Assembly (NCBI RefSeq): GCF_950023065.1
Contig: NC_088677.1
Coordinates: 75,913,469 to 75,977,468, forward strand
Length of the DNA stretch: 64,000 nt
From: Planococcus citri
Lineage: Eukaryota; Arthropoda; Insecta; Hemiptera; Pseudococcidae
Reading direction: 5' to 3'
Shown in pieces: positions 45,650-58,059 of this stretch (positions within the stretch are counted from its first letter, which is position 1; each line of letters starts with the position of its first letter). The notes beneath the pieces were generated by a model. It saw only the letters and a program-made list of their open reading frames with translations. It was not told the origin of the DNA and ran no database searches. Made by a program: the position numbers and the translations under genes.

Positions 45650-48600
45650 TTAGTTTTTATCTTCGAAACTGACGAATTCAGTATTGCTGATGAGATCTTC
45701 GATGCAATCCTCGTACACAACGCTGTCGTCAGTCTGATAAACGTCGAAGAAATCATTATTCTCACTGGTAACTTGTTGACTTTCGTGTGCCATTTGACTG
45801 ATGATTTCTAGCTCTTCGTTATGGTCTTTTTTGGATAAATGTTTCACCATATAAGGACCTTCTAATTCGTATCCCAGTTTTCGGTAATAGTCGCGGGTAC
45901 CGACACCTGTTCAAATACACAAGTTCAGTTCAGTTAATGTATTATTCATCAGAATGATATCTTGAGAAGAAGGATCAAACTAATTAGTCTACTAACCAGA
46001 TATCACAGCTAGTTTCAGGTTACCGTGTTCTTCGACGGTGATTCTTTCGGCTTCCTCCATCAGTAAAGTACCGAAACCGTGATGCTGGAATTTTTTCGGG
46101 TCTCTGGAACTGACCGGCACCGCAGAACCGTACACGTGCAGTTCTCTAACGATCGAGGCGCCTTTTAGTTCCGGTCTGAAATTAAATGACGTTACGATAG
46201 AGAATTGATTTTATTCGATATTATTGATATGTAGAAAAATGTCCACATATTGTGGAGAAAGGACGGTCAACGAACCTGAACGTGTCTCCGGCACATTTCC
46301 TCAATCGTAGCAGACCGATGAGGATATCTTGTTCGGGATCTTCGTAGGCTAAAAACGTTTCCCAGCCACCGTTGGCTTCGTAATCTCTTCTGATAAGTTC
46401 GACCTGGAAACAGAAGTCACGTGAGTCAGTTTACAATTTCATTCCGAGCACTTTTTCATCGTCAGACTCAGATTTTTTTTTTTTTGAAAATTACTACTTT
46501 TTTACTGTCTTTTTTCAACCAAATTTTCAGAATTCTATCCACTCAACCCCCCTCCCCCCAACCACAAAAAAATTTACAGTCGAATTTTTTACAGGAAAAT
46601 TTTCAAAAAAATTGAAATTGGAAGAAAATTGTAGACGAAATATTTTTTAATTTCAATTAAAATTATTAAAAAAAAATACAATACAAACGAGCTCATTACA
46701 TACGTTATAAAAAAAGGAAACCGGAGGAGGCAACTTTTCTAATATCTTCAAACATCCCAAGATTTTTTTCAAACAAGTGGATGTCAAAAATACTTATACT
46801 CGTATGTACTTTAAATCATTTCAATTTTTGATTTCATTTTCTACCAGTGTAATGTAATTGGGCGAATAAAAGACTTTTTTTACTACATAACAAATTTTCT
46901 AAAAGGGTGCAAAAATTTAATGGAAAATTTTAACGACATTTGGGCGAAAAAATACACTTATTTTTCGAACGAAACGGCGAGTTTTTAATGATTTCCCCTT
47001 CAAGGACATTTTTTAATAGCGGAAAGGAGAAACAAACGGGCCCTGGCAAAAGCTCTCGAAAATCAGTATTTTGCGAGGGCAAAAGCTTTGGAAAATATGT
47101 AATTCAAAAAGTAGAACAACATCAATATTACTGAAAGGATTCGACTTTTCTGATCTCCACATTTTTCAAAATTGACAGGATAACTTTAATTTTTCAGAGA
47201 ATTTCGATATGAATTTTTTGGAAATTTTCTGAGTTGGTTAATTATAAAAAGTTTATTACTTTGCTTCAAAATTTTGAAATTCAGATGATTTTTTTTTTAG
47301 AAAAATTCAAAATTGAAAAAAGCAAACGAGCTTTAAAAAATTCATCTTTCGAGAAGTGAAAAAAAATTCTTCATACAGAGAAAATTTTATTTTTCAGATT
47401 CAAACTTTGAACATTTTTAGAATTTGAACAATTAGTTTCTTATGTGGAAAAAGAGAAAATACTCTCAAAATTGTGTAATTCAAACTCTCAAAAAGTTGAC
47501 AAATGAGCTCTTATCTACACGAAATAAAGATTGAGAAAAAGGAACGAATTTGAATTTTTTCATCTTCTCACTACCTTTTTAACAGAATTCACTACTTTTT
47601 CACTTCTTTCACTACCTATTTTAAAACTCACTACTTTTTCACTGCTTTCACTATCTGTTAGATACCCTGAGAAATTTGAGAAAATCTTGGTTTTGAAGCA
47701 AAAGATTCTAAAGTCTTGATTTTTTCCAGAATTGAAAAAAAAACAGGATAATATGTTTATGTATAGACAAATTTTTATCATTTTTTGCCAGTTTGAGAAA
47801 ATTTTGATTTTCAAGTGAAAGATTCAAAAACTTTAGATTTTTTCAGAATTTCAATGAAAAAGGACACGATTTATTCGCCAACATTTGGAAACAGTTATAA
47901 TTTTTTCCAGTAATTCGAAAATATCTCGATTTTTCAACCATCTTGATTTTCTGTCAGAATTTGTTTTTAAAAGTCTAAATTTTTGTCAAGATTTCATAAA
48001 AGTCTTGAAACATAATATTCTCTTAAAATTCAAAAAATTTCAATTTTTGTCAAAATTCGAAAAAATTTTAGTTCGTTGGTAGGGGAGATTTAAAATAGTC
48101 CCCCTTTTTTTCATCAGTAAAAAAATCCTGATTTTTTACCAGAAATTCAAAAAATGTGCAGATTTTTTTGCAAAAGTGCAATAAAATTTTGATTTTTGCC
48201 AGAAATTTAAAAAAAATCTCATTTTTTCACTACTTTTTCGCAACTTTTAGTACCCATTTTTAAATTCACTACTTCCACTACCTGTTGGATACCCTGTTCC
48301 ATTTTCGAAAATCAATCATTTTAGATTTTTCTTTTCAAGTGATGGACTATAAGACGTAAGAATGGTCATAGGTAGGGTTTTTGGACACAAGAAAACCATT
48401 TCCGGTATCAATTCGACTCTAAAATTCAAAGAAACTCAAATATTAATCAACACGAAAACACTAACTTTAAAAATACGACTGCAGCACTATTGAACGAGAC
48501 GTTGTTCTTTTGTAATCAATGTAATCATGATTTGGATACTAAAAGATATACGCATTTCTAACTTCTTTTCCCCCAAGAATAACCATCGATTGAGAGCTGG

Positions 48601-51570
48601 GTAGAGATATTACTCATCTATAGGGCTCGGCATTATATGTGAGTAAAAAGGCCGAAATATGCATTAAATATGCGACCTTTTTTACCCCAAATATGGCCGA
48701 AATATGCGTTTTTGTTAAAATATGTAAAAAATATGTAACTTTGATATGAGTGTCATTTTGTAGCTGTTCGAAAACCGAGCTCAAAATTGTTGTACAAATT
48801 TTACTCCGAATTAAAACACCAAAGAAAAATGAAAAAAACAACAAAAATTCAAATTTATAGAGAAAAAATTTTCAATTTTTTTTAATATTATTTTTCAATT
48901 TTTTTTTTCAATATGTTTTTTTACGAGGTTATAAACGTAAAATGACCGTTTTCTCAATTTGGCAAAATATGTGAAAATATGTGTGAAAAATGTGTGAAAA
49001 ATACTCAAAATATGTAAAAAAGTGCGTTTTCTCCCAAAATATGTAAAATATGTAAAATGAAGTTGGGCTCAAAATGCAGGGATTTTCCTGAAACGTAAAA
49101 TGCTTTCATTACTTTTAGAATCCAAGATCACCTGCAAAATATGCATATGCATATTATGCCGAGCCCTACTCATCTACTTACGTCGTAAGGTCTGACTTTG
49201 TTGTGAATTTCTTGAATACCGACTTCTCTGGTTCTGATATCGCGACAATGAAGGCCCAAATCTTTCATTCTGGCCAAGGCTAACTCTCTCAAATTACCGT
49301 GTTCGACTCCGGATCTATATATTTACAAAAAAAAAAATCAATAAAAATTCTAAAATGCTATTTGTAGGTACACATGACGTATAAAAAAAAAACAACTTCT
49401 ACATCTCGTCATTCGATTTCGCTCATTTTTTTTCCAATACCACTAAGAATTACCATCATTTGGAAGGAAGGAAAGAACTCCGATGACATAAAAAATGAAC
49501 TAGGTACTGTGGAAAAAATCGCGAAAATCCACTTTTTGGCAGCTGAAAAGTGAAAAAGAAGGGGAGTGGGTGAAAGGTAAGAAATTCCTAAAAGAGCACA
49601 AAATTCAAGCCTTCAATAATTGAAAAGGTCAATTTGCAACTTCTGAAAATTTCAATGGTTGTTTCCGAATCAAAGAAAGTACTTTCAAACAGCGAAATCA
49701 ACTCCGAGTTGAATATTCCGAGACTATAAAAAAAAAAAAAACAGCCCCCTGGTTTTCCTATCCTGGATAACGGAACGAGTACGTAAAATTTGCATGAAAA
49801 ATATGAGCGAAACTGAACGAAAGACGAGACGTCTGAAATACCACGATAATAATAAAACGCAAAATACACAACTCACGTGACTAGCGGCATAGGAATATCT
49901 CTTTGTACACGATAAACACGAGTCCAAGGAGGCACCAAAGCTAAAATACGGGCAACCAAGTCGACAAGTACGCCCGGAGGGTAACTCTTGTATCGTCCAG
50001 TTTTCCACAACTCATACAATCCGGTACCTCTGATCACCAACGTAGGATATATCTTTAATCCATCAGCTCTAAAGGCTGGATTCTCGAAAAATTCCTAAAT
50101 AAGCAAAAAAAAAAAAAAAAAATTAACGAATAAAATCACAACATGACAACACACGTCGTCGTTGAAAAAAACCACTCACCTTAAACTGAGCGATATCTCG
50201 TTCGTATCCGACATTCGGTAAATCCGGCATCATATGAACGACTACTTTGTATCCGGCGTCTTTCGACATGCTAAAACACTCGGTAACAGCTCGAACCGTA
50301 TGGCCTCTGTTTGTATCTCTGGCCACATCCTCGTACACAGACTGGACTCCAATTTCTAAACGAGTACAACCGTATCGAAGCATATCCGAAAGGTGTCGTT
50401 TGAGGCAGTAATCCGGTCGCGTTTCTATCGTAATTCCGATACATTTAGTTTTACTACGTTCCGAGAATCTAATCAACGACAGAAAAATACCCCATAATGA
50501 ACGAAATTACGAATCACCAACAGAATATTGAATAGAACTGGTAACTAATTCAGTACTTGACAGCGTCATCGACTCCATGACTTCGGTATCCGGATAACGC
50601 ATCGTGAAGATTACGAATAAAGTAATCTCGGTAATCGTCCGGTAAGCTCATGAACGTACCTCCCATGATGATAAATTCTACTTTATCGACGCTGTGACCG
50701 AGTTGCTTCAGCTACGAATAACAACCCAAATTGATGAAAAAATCCCATCAAAAATAAACACTGTAGATGAAAATCTCCGCTTACTTGTTCCACTCGACTT
50801 CTAGTCTGTTCGTAAGGATCGTAACGAGCTCGAATTGCTCTCATCGAAGTCGGTTCGTAACCGGTGTACGACTGAGTTGAATACTCGAAATCAGAATCAG
50901 GACCACCGGGACAATACACGCAGATATTACCTATAAAACGAATCATTCGCTTGTCAGTAACCCAAATTACACCTTACAATCATTACTGTAAACGTACGAA
51001 ATTACCGGTCATATTGATATGAGGACATCTGTGCGGTTTACACATCACAGCTACAACAGCAATCTAACCACAAAAACAATAATACAACATACGATTAATA
51101 CAATCATCGAATAACAAACGCAAAATACACTGCTGATATTCTACAAGAAAACAGACGAATACTCACACCACTCGCAGTTCGAATCGGTTTAGCTAGTAAT
51201 TTCGGTCTCAAGTCTTTCTGGGCATCGCGAGGTATAGCTGCGATAATATCCACAAGTCTTGGAGTAGTTTTCAGACCATACTTTCCACTGATTCGGGTTT
51301 TCAAAGCGTTCAAGTTGACGTCTTTCTGCAGCTTGTGAGCTTTCAGCAGTTCTTGAATGATTTCGGCGATAGCTGCTACCGTGTTTTGTTGATGGGTTTG
51401 TTTCTCGTTGAGACTTTCATCTGCGAAAGAGAAGAATAATTTAATAGAATACAGAGCAAGTTTTAGCATAATATCGATACAAGAATACGAAACACTCGAT
51501 AATAAATCTATTTTTAGAGTATGTGTTGAGTAATTTTTTACGTACCTTCTTCGTACACTATTTCCGGCAT
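45650..51570 (-). CDS. ELP3: Elongator complex catalytic subunit ELP3, complete
   Basis: Catalytic subunit of Elongator, which adds carboxymethyl-type groups to wobble uridine of tRNAs. Minus-strand exons: 51570-51546, 51420-51167, 51063-51006, 50930-50785, 50711-50557, 50468-50180, 50094-49877, 49314-49182, 46403-46276, 46175-45997 and 45906-45650, giving 613 residues in one frame. The radical-SAM cluster motif is CPHINMTGNICVYCPGG with C106, C116 and C119. EIGVQSVYEDVARDTNRGHT lies in the core. The C-terminal KAT domain has HHGFGTLLMEEAERI (about 500-514) and GVGTRDYYRKLGYELEGPYM (529-548). Animal ELP3 is about 547 residues and stops shortly after this point. Here about 60 more residues follow, acidic and rich in D, E, S and N (FFDVYQTDDSVVYEDCIEDL). 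The intron at 46404-49181 is large and carries a hAT-like element next to its donor. Confidence 0.96.
46404..49181 (-). other. Large ELP3 intron, AT-rich with repeats
   Basis: This is the 2.8-kb intron between ELP3 exons 8 and 9. It contains TTCACTACTTTTTCACT-type repeated words (about 47575-47660 and 48230-48290) and AT-rich filler. It ends, on its 5' side on the minus strand, in the element at 48621-49168. No nested gene is seen. Confidence 0.7.
48621..49168. mobile_element. hAT-like MITE, 548 bp, at an ELP3 splice donor
   Basis: The ends TAGGGCTCGGCAT (48621) and ATGCCGAGCCCTA (to 49168) are inverted, extending to ATATG/CATAT. The flanks CTCATCTA (48613-48620) and CTCATCTA (49169-49176) are an exact 8-bp duplication, as for hAT elements. 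The interior repeats AAATATGT/ATATGCG words. The right-hand duplication overlaps position +6 of the ELP3 exon 8 donor (GTAAGT, 49181-49176), which stays intact. Confidence 0.85.
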
Positions 51571-51764
51571 TTTGATGAATTTTCCAAGGAATATTTACCA
51601 CCATATATATGCGGACTGTAATGTAAATACGTTTATTGACCAACTTTAATTGAAATTGATAATTATTATGGCAAAAAAGCATCCGAAAAGCTCAACTTAC
51701 TGATGAAATCCGCAGAAAGAAACGCAACAAATGCACGTGAGTATCCAGCGCACCTGGTTGTCAT
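51417..51764 (-). promoter_or_regulatory. ELP3 leader with 5'-UTR intron and overlapping 45-codon uORF
   Basis: Upstream of the ELP3 ATG a leader intron can be placed, with donor CATCA/GTAAGT at 51700 and acceptor TTACATTACAG at 51616. In the spliced leader, an ATG at 51764 opens a frame that crosses this junction. It passes a second in-frame ATG (51604), overlaps the ELP3 start in the +1 frame, continues through coding exon 1 and stops at TGA (51419-51417) at the start of exon 2. That makes 46 codons with the stop. If the transcript starts upstream of 51764, the uORF could reduce ELP3 translation. The transcription start is unknown. Confidence 0.5.
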
Positions 51765-51899
51765 TTTGGCCTGGTTAGCGTCGATTTCGCGTCGACTGTT
51801 TAGTTACATTTTTACTCGTGACGTCATGGGAGCGCTAACAGCAGTTGTCCAAGTTTTTAGTTTTTTTGTTTTTATTTTTAAATCTTATTTTAATTAATT

Positions 51900-54800
51900 A
51901 TAATAAATTAATAAATAATATTAAAATTTGATAATTATCATGGTTTTTTTCATTTTTTTTACAAAAATAAAAATGTGAAATTAAAATGAAAAAGAATAAA
52001 ATTTAATTGTTTTTTTTTCAATTAACATTTTTTTGATTTTTAAAATTTTTGTTTTCTAATTTATTACGTTTTGATAATTTGATTTGATTGAAATGAAAAT
52101 AAAATGACAAAAAGAATAATAAAATTAGTAAAATTACAGAAAAAACTGAAGAAATTGACATTAAAGGGAACAATCAGAGTAACTAAAACAGTTCAATCTT
52201 CGAATTAAAAAAAAAAAAAAAATGAAAACCACTTTAGAACAATAAAACCTGAAAGTAACTTTTTGAAACCAGGACAAACCCATTTTAAAAAATTACATTC
52301 CAAGACCTTCTGAGAACGAGAACCTGAAAACACTTATTTCCAAAGCCCCCCCCCCCCCCAACTTCCAATTCAAACGTTTTTCAACCTTGGTTACTTCATT
52401 TGAAGAGATTGGCCAATTTCTAAAAACTGAAAATTGAAAAAATTACAAATAAAATGCATAGAAAGTAATGTTGATGAAATGAAACAGAATTTTCCAGTTC
52501 TATTTCTTACAACTACGTAGAATGAAAAGGAATAAAACAAAAGTTTGGAAATGAAATTAGCCATTTGGATGGAGAGTTGACCAAAAACTAGAAACGAAAA
52601 GGTGATGATTTTTCATTTCGACTTTCGTAAGCCAACATCTGAACTGAAAGTACAAAAGCTTCGATAATTTCAAATCGAAGGCTGACTGCAAGTTCGACTT
52701 CTACTCGTACATCGTTTATATTATTTTCCAACTGGTTTTTCTCAAATTAGAATATTGTCAAATTGAATTTTCAAGAAAATTAGAGTGAATGATTTACTTG
52801 ATAAAATTAAAATAAATAAAAATATTTTCCCAATTAGTTCTTTTCAAATTCTGTTTTTTTTTTAATTTTCAGTTTATTTTCTAACATTAATTTTGACTTT
52901 TGACCATGATGAAAAATATTAATTCTGAAAACTGAATTGCACAATAATAGAACATTGAAACTCAAAGTCATGAATTTGAAGTTGAAGACCATACGATACT
53001 GAAAATAATCTAGGGTCAAAATGGGTAAAGTTGTACCATGCTTCTTGCAAGAGATTATGAAACCTGAGCTTCGTCTTTTGCTTCTCGAAGAAAAAAAAAG
53101 ATACAAAACTATTTTTTAAAGAAGAACAGAAAAAAGAAAATCGAAAAATTGAATAATTCAGTAACAGGAGGATGACTTTAAAAAATAGTAGAAGATCGGG
53201 GGGGGGGATAAAGTCACATCAAACGAAAAAAATAAGAAAAACTAAAACAAGGAAAAATAAAGGAACAAAACAACAACAAAAAACTCCCATTTTCGTTCTT
53301 CTCCAGAATTTTGGAGACTTGCAAGACGATGGAAAAAACCCAAACTCTTTGCTCTTAATATCTCTCGTTAACCAAGTGTGAGTCAACTCTACCACCTCGA
53401 CATTTTTAAACAAATATTCTTCGTGAGATAATTCACACAAATACCACACACACATAATATACTACAATAAACAAATTATCAAACATGTATATTGTATTTG
53501 TACAGTTACAACTGCACGAAAATGAAATCATTCACAAAAACCATTGCCATTTCAGCAATACCTACTTACAAACTGAAGTAGGTAGGTATTTGTACTTAGG
53601 TACATATTTCAGCACAAACGATTGTGAGAAAAATAAAATACCAATGCACATTGTAAGCAATCACACCTCTAACATTTACTAACTCTTGTTTTCTCAAAGT
53701 AAATGTTTGTAAAAATTATACCTACCTATATCTTTCATCTACCAAGTGTGATTTTTGTTCAATTCTTCGAATACTCGACATTCCAATTCTCACATATTTG
53801 AGCATTTCAATAATTAATTTACCTTCATATAGATGCACTTCTACAGGAAAAGTCTTCAAGTTACTTTAAAATTCTCGAATTTTAGATAGAAATCCATAAA
53901 ATGAATCATACCTTTTGAGCTTTGAACAATTTTCCAATCGCGATATTTTTCAGCCTCGCTGAGGGGAGGGGAGAGGTTGGGAGTGAAGGGGTCTGAAGGT
54001 CAAAAAAACGCAAAGTAATGACTCAAAAAAATTGACTTTTGCGGCTAAGGAAAGAGGTCAAATTGGGTTGCTAGATTGAAACTGACACATTCGAGGCACA
54101 TTAGTGGTTGTACTTTCTCACTGAACGTGTCAAGTTTGAATCCATCAGGTATTTTTAAGGAGAAGGATGGAGAGAAAGGGGGCTCAAAATCGCAAAAAAT
54201 TACTTATCGACGTTTTCGATCATGGATCCTCTCCTTCTATGGTTTGTGCAAACCCAGTCACGAAAACTTTGTAGTTGTATTTATCACAAAAACGTACGCT
54301 TTCTGGATTTTTTTTCCAAATTTTTACATTGTACTTTCAAAATTTGGTAAGCTTTTTGAACTTTGAACGTATGAAGTTCCTTGACAATAATATTTTTGAG
54401 AATTTTCTTAATTGATAGATTTTCTTCAAATTTCAGCAGTCTTGACTCTTGAGTGAATGGGCTCCAAATAAAAAATTCTCAGTCCCTTCGAGTCTGGGTG
54501 CAGACAATCGAACATACCTGAATTCAAGTCGAGTCGCCTATATGTGCCTGGTTTCTGGAGGTTGCTTTTGTACAGGACACCCTGTATGCATATTGAACAA
54601 AAATTCATTTTGAAAAAAGTACTTGGAATTTCCAGTTAATTTTATTCCAACATTTGCTCATGCAAAAGACGTATTTCTTTGGAATGAGAAAAGGTGCATA
54701 TACCTTTAATAGGTATGAGAAACAATAAATAAACTCTATGGTACGGGTACCTAAAACGCATCCATAGCTGGTGCAAGGCTTAATGAACCAGCACATCATA

Positions 54801-55000
54801 CCAAAGAAAACGACTGGACGGTTTGATGGTATTTCACTTGTACCGATGATGAGAGTATGCTTCTTACAAAGCAGATAATAAAATGTCTGTGTGTAATGCG
54901 TATTTTTTACTTTTGCATTTTAAATTTGTACACGGTAAAGTACATAGAGATAAAGGTAACTCTCCTCTTGTTGTCGAAGAAGTACCATACCAATCTTTGT
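51900..55000. other. AT-rich intergenic stretch, no gene seen
   Basis: Low-complexity DNA with A and T runs, a C run at about 52347-52359 and a G run near 53202. All open frames are short and without domains. Part of 53940-54400 shares loose wording with the dispersed repeats at 20735 and 55935. Confidence 0.5.
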
Positions 55001-55930
55001 AGGTACATCGTGAAAGGTACTCGGACACGCCTTCCTTGAGGAGCTTTAAAGCACTACGAGGAGTAGGTAAGGCTATATAGTCTACGAAGACGAAGCTGAA
55101 GAAAATCAACGAATTTAATTTGTTTTCTACGAGGTTTGGTTTGGTTTGGTGATTTGCACGCGTATTTATGACCACCGCGCTGTATGTATCTATCTCATAG
55201 TCAATTTCTTTCTCTCTAGATGGATATGGAATCAGCAGATGGAAAATGATGCTGTGGAGGTTCTAAAAGCCTGAAGTATCTCACGACCTCCGCAACCTAA
55301 ACTCCTACACAGTTACATACGAAAATGTATTAAAGATGTGTTTGTGAGTTTGTGTACCTATGTGTTAAAGGTGCAGAGACCATTTCGTCGTAAAGTTTAC
55401 TCGTACAGTATGGATTGGCTTGGCTTTCGAGTTGGTCTAGAATAATACGTTATATTTACGATTATTGATGTACTAGCGATTCGTAACACATTTGAAATTT
55501 ACGATCGGTAAATATAGGAAGAAATCGATCGTAAAAATGACCGGGACTGGACGCTGCTTAATATATTATCATTTTTACCTTTAATGAATATTTCTTCCGA
55601 GTTGAGATGTACAAGAAGTGTGGAGAGTAACTGGTAAGATTTGCGTATCCAAAGGTGCGTTTAGTTTAGGTATGGGTGGTTTTGTTAGCTTTGTGGTAGG
55701 CGGGGGGGGGGGGAGAGTTACATCAGTTTTCGCCAGTTCTAATCCCACTTCTGATTTTTGATAATTTTTCGTATTTTTTGGAGCTTTCCCTCATCAGGAT
55801 GGCGTGGATGATTCAACTTTGACCGTACGATGGGAAATTTTCACGAATGTGCCTTTCACAGGGGTTCAAGTTTGACCTTTCAGCTTGAATTGACCCGGGG
55901 ACAGTGGTGCCCCAAGAATTTGATCAAAAT
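55001..55930. other. Single-copy-looking stretch, no gene recognised
   Basis: Higher GC than its neighbours. It includes TTACTCGTACAG (about 55398), a CTTCCTTGAGGAGC segment near 55030 and a G run at about 55701-55711. I see no domain and no tRNA. Confidence 0.4.
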
Positions 55931-55934
55931 GATA

Positions 55935-56340
55935 GTTTCATACATTTTTTAGAAAGTGCTGAATACAAATATCAACGTATATTTCGAATTCGACCTTTCC
56001 ACCCCCCCCCCACCGTCCCCTCATAGCCTACAAAATTTAATGAAAATTGAAGAAAATCGCGTGACCGGGTTCATTTTTCAATTCACAGAAAATTTTGAAT
56101 GTCCAGGGCAAGGGAGTAGGAGAAGTCGAATCAAAAAAATAAGCCAATACTTGTGTTCAGCATTCTCTCAAAAAACCAAGAAATTTTTGGAGCCAGAGGG
56201 CGATGGATGGATCAAAACAAAAAATCGAGCTGACAGTTGCATTCAGCACTCTAAAAAATGTATGAAACAATATGTCACACGATATTTCACAAAATTTGGG
56301 ACTCCCTATCTTAACCCCCCCCCCCCCCACTTCCGGTTAG
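55935..56340. repeat. Dispersed repeat related to 20735-20950
   Basis: Repeated words GTGCTGAATACAAATATCA, GAGCTGACA, ATGTATGAAACAATATGTCACACGATATTTCACAAAATTTGGG and C runs (about 55999-56010 and 56316-56327) match the block at 20735-20950 in order. The class is unknown. The 134-codon open frame across it is not a gene. Confidence 0.55.
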
Positions 56341-56744
56341 TTTTACAAATCCCACTGTAAAAAGTTGACAGTCGCAAACATCACAAAAATTTACAGTTCC
56401 TCAATGTTTTTCCATTTTTCAAGTATAGATGTGTAGCTCTAAAATTTGGACAGCATTAAAAAAAATAGAGCTTTCAGGAAAGAGCTGACCTCCATAGCAG
56501 AACTCAGTCTTGGAAGAAAAGTGAGAGTAGCACCTCCTTGAAAATGGGTAGAATTGCAGTGACAATTATGAACGAATAATCGCAGATATGTACGACAAAT
56601 ATGTTCAAGAGTAATCTCCATTGCTGAACTCAGTCTTGGAAGAAATGTGCAAGTGATGCCTCATCAAAAATGGGCGAACAATCACTCAAGTATATGACCA
56701 ATATATTGAAGAGATGATCAGCTATGTTAACAGCAACATCAAAT

Positions 56745-56935
56745 AACTACATGTTTTAATTGCTGAATGGTCAAATGCTGGTGCTGGAGCTGGAGACAGC
56801 ATAGACGATGGAGCCAGAGATGGCGGAGGTCAAGTAGCAGGAGACAGCAGAGGTGATAGCGCCAGATGTGAAGAACTGGGAATTCTTCCAAATATTCCAT
56901 TCAAGAAAAACATTCTAGGTAACTAGATATCTTTG
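56745..56935 (+). pseudogene. Decayed open frame, Gly/Asp-rich, of unknown origin
   Basis: One frame reads IAEWSNAGAGAGDSIDDGAR, then a Gly-rich stretch and RCEELGILPNIPFKKN, ending at a stop near 56930. A diverged second copy of its last part lies at 59330-59400. Gly/Asp/Ser linkers of this kind occur in capsid proteins of small insect viruses and in transposon proteins. I cannot say which, and the frame is broken on both sides. Confidence 0.35.
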
Positions 56936-56949
56936 AGTATGTAATAGTA

Positions 56950-57950
56950 CATAATATGGAGGGTTGGAGGGCTAAAAATCCAGCATTCAGCATTCAGCAT
57001 TATACAGCTGAGCACCTGTAGAGCACGCTTGGCTTGGTTCAGTAAAACAACCCAAATCACTTTGGAGACAATTTTGTGAAGTAAAAAATTGTTTGATGTG
57101 TACCTAAGGAGCCCTAAGCCTTCACTTGACCATTTTAAATGGTTCCCGGACATTTACCCGACAAGAATCAACATGACCCCGCCGTGAATAAGACCCATCG
57201 GATGAATAATGTCAGCGAGGGCTGGCATAACAAGTTTCAAATAGTGGAAAGCTGCGTGGCGGAGCTGGCTTTGGGCAGAAAAGTTGAAGCCCTGCTGAAC
57301 CAGAAGTGGGTGCAGGTACAGGAACGAATTCAGGCTGTAACTTCTGAATACAAAACATATAAGAAAGATAATAAGGTCCTGGAGTTCCTCTGTACGTTGT
57401 CTTACAACATTAATCTATGAAATAAGTAGGTTCCCACTTTAAATTTATAGCCCTTTTTGAAAAAATTATCCAATAAATTTGTATTATTTAATAAAATACA
57501 GTTTAATTTACAACATTATTTTGGAAAAAATTAAAAAATGGTTCAAATTTATAACAATTTGGGAAAAATTAATAGCATTCGTGAAATTGGGTTTCGGGGA
57601 TATAGGTGTTGGGAAAATGGCTTCGGGTAAATGTCTGGGAACCATTTTAAATACTTAAAATTCAATTACCTAATCGCCTCAATTCATTTAGAATCGTCAA
57701 CATGGGTTCTTTTTCTGAACCAGAAGAACCCACGATAGAGATTTTGATAAATATGTAAGCAATGAATTGAACTTCAAATGTTTAAAAATGTTTAAGGGAA
57801 GGCATATAATTTCTTAGGTACTCATTAAACCATTTTTTACTTAACAAAATTGTCTCCAAAGTGATTTGGGTTCTTTTACTGAACCAAGTTGAGTGCGCTC
57901 TACAGAAGCTTGCATGGAACCTGCATTTTTAGCCTTCCATGTTTTCATTC
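56950..57950. mobile_element. MULE-like element with long inverted repeats
   Basis: Arms of about 100-150 bp are inverted: 56950-57108 and 57812-57950. CTGTAGAGC pairs with GCTCTACAG. TTGGTTCAGTAAAAC pairs with TTTTACTGAACCAA. CCCAAATCACTTTGGAGACAA pairs with TTGTCTCCAAAGTGATTTGGG. GGGCTAAAAATCCAGC pairs with TGCATTTTTAGCC. An inner pair (TGGTTCCCGGACATTTACCCG at 57140; its complement near 57620) brackets the coding remnant at 57139-57420. Long terminal inverted repeats plus a MULE-type protein fragment suggest Mutator-like. Confidence 0.65.
57139..57420 (+). pseudogene. MULE-type transposase C-terminal fragment
   Basis: A 93-codon frame contains HDPAVNKTHRMNNVSEGWHN followed by KFQ. This is close to the RTNNxxEGWHNxF signature near the end of MULE/FLYWCH-associated transposase-like proteins of insects. 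The catalytic part of a full transposase is absent. It lies between the inner inverted repeats of the element at 56950-57950, so it is probably an internal deletion derivative. The family match is from memory of the motif. Confidence 0.5.
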
Positions 57951-58059
57951 TTTAATTATGATTGTTCTAACTTCTGAGGTCTAAATTGTTATAGAAAGCA
58001 ACTAACAAATAATTAATATCAAAATTGTTTTCCATGACCCGACAGCAAGAAGAACAGAA

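Noticed and set aside
51703..51897. Plus-strand open frame divergent from ELP3
   Set aside because: It overlaps the ELP3 leader on the opposite strand, ends in T-rich low-complexity sequence and lacks a second exon. Best explained as a shadow of the leader uORF region.
55956..56360. 134-codon plus-strand open frame
   Set aside because: It lies across a dispersed repeat also found at 20735-20950 and includes translated C homopolymers (runs of proline). Not a gene.
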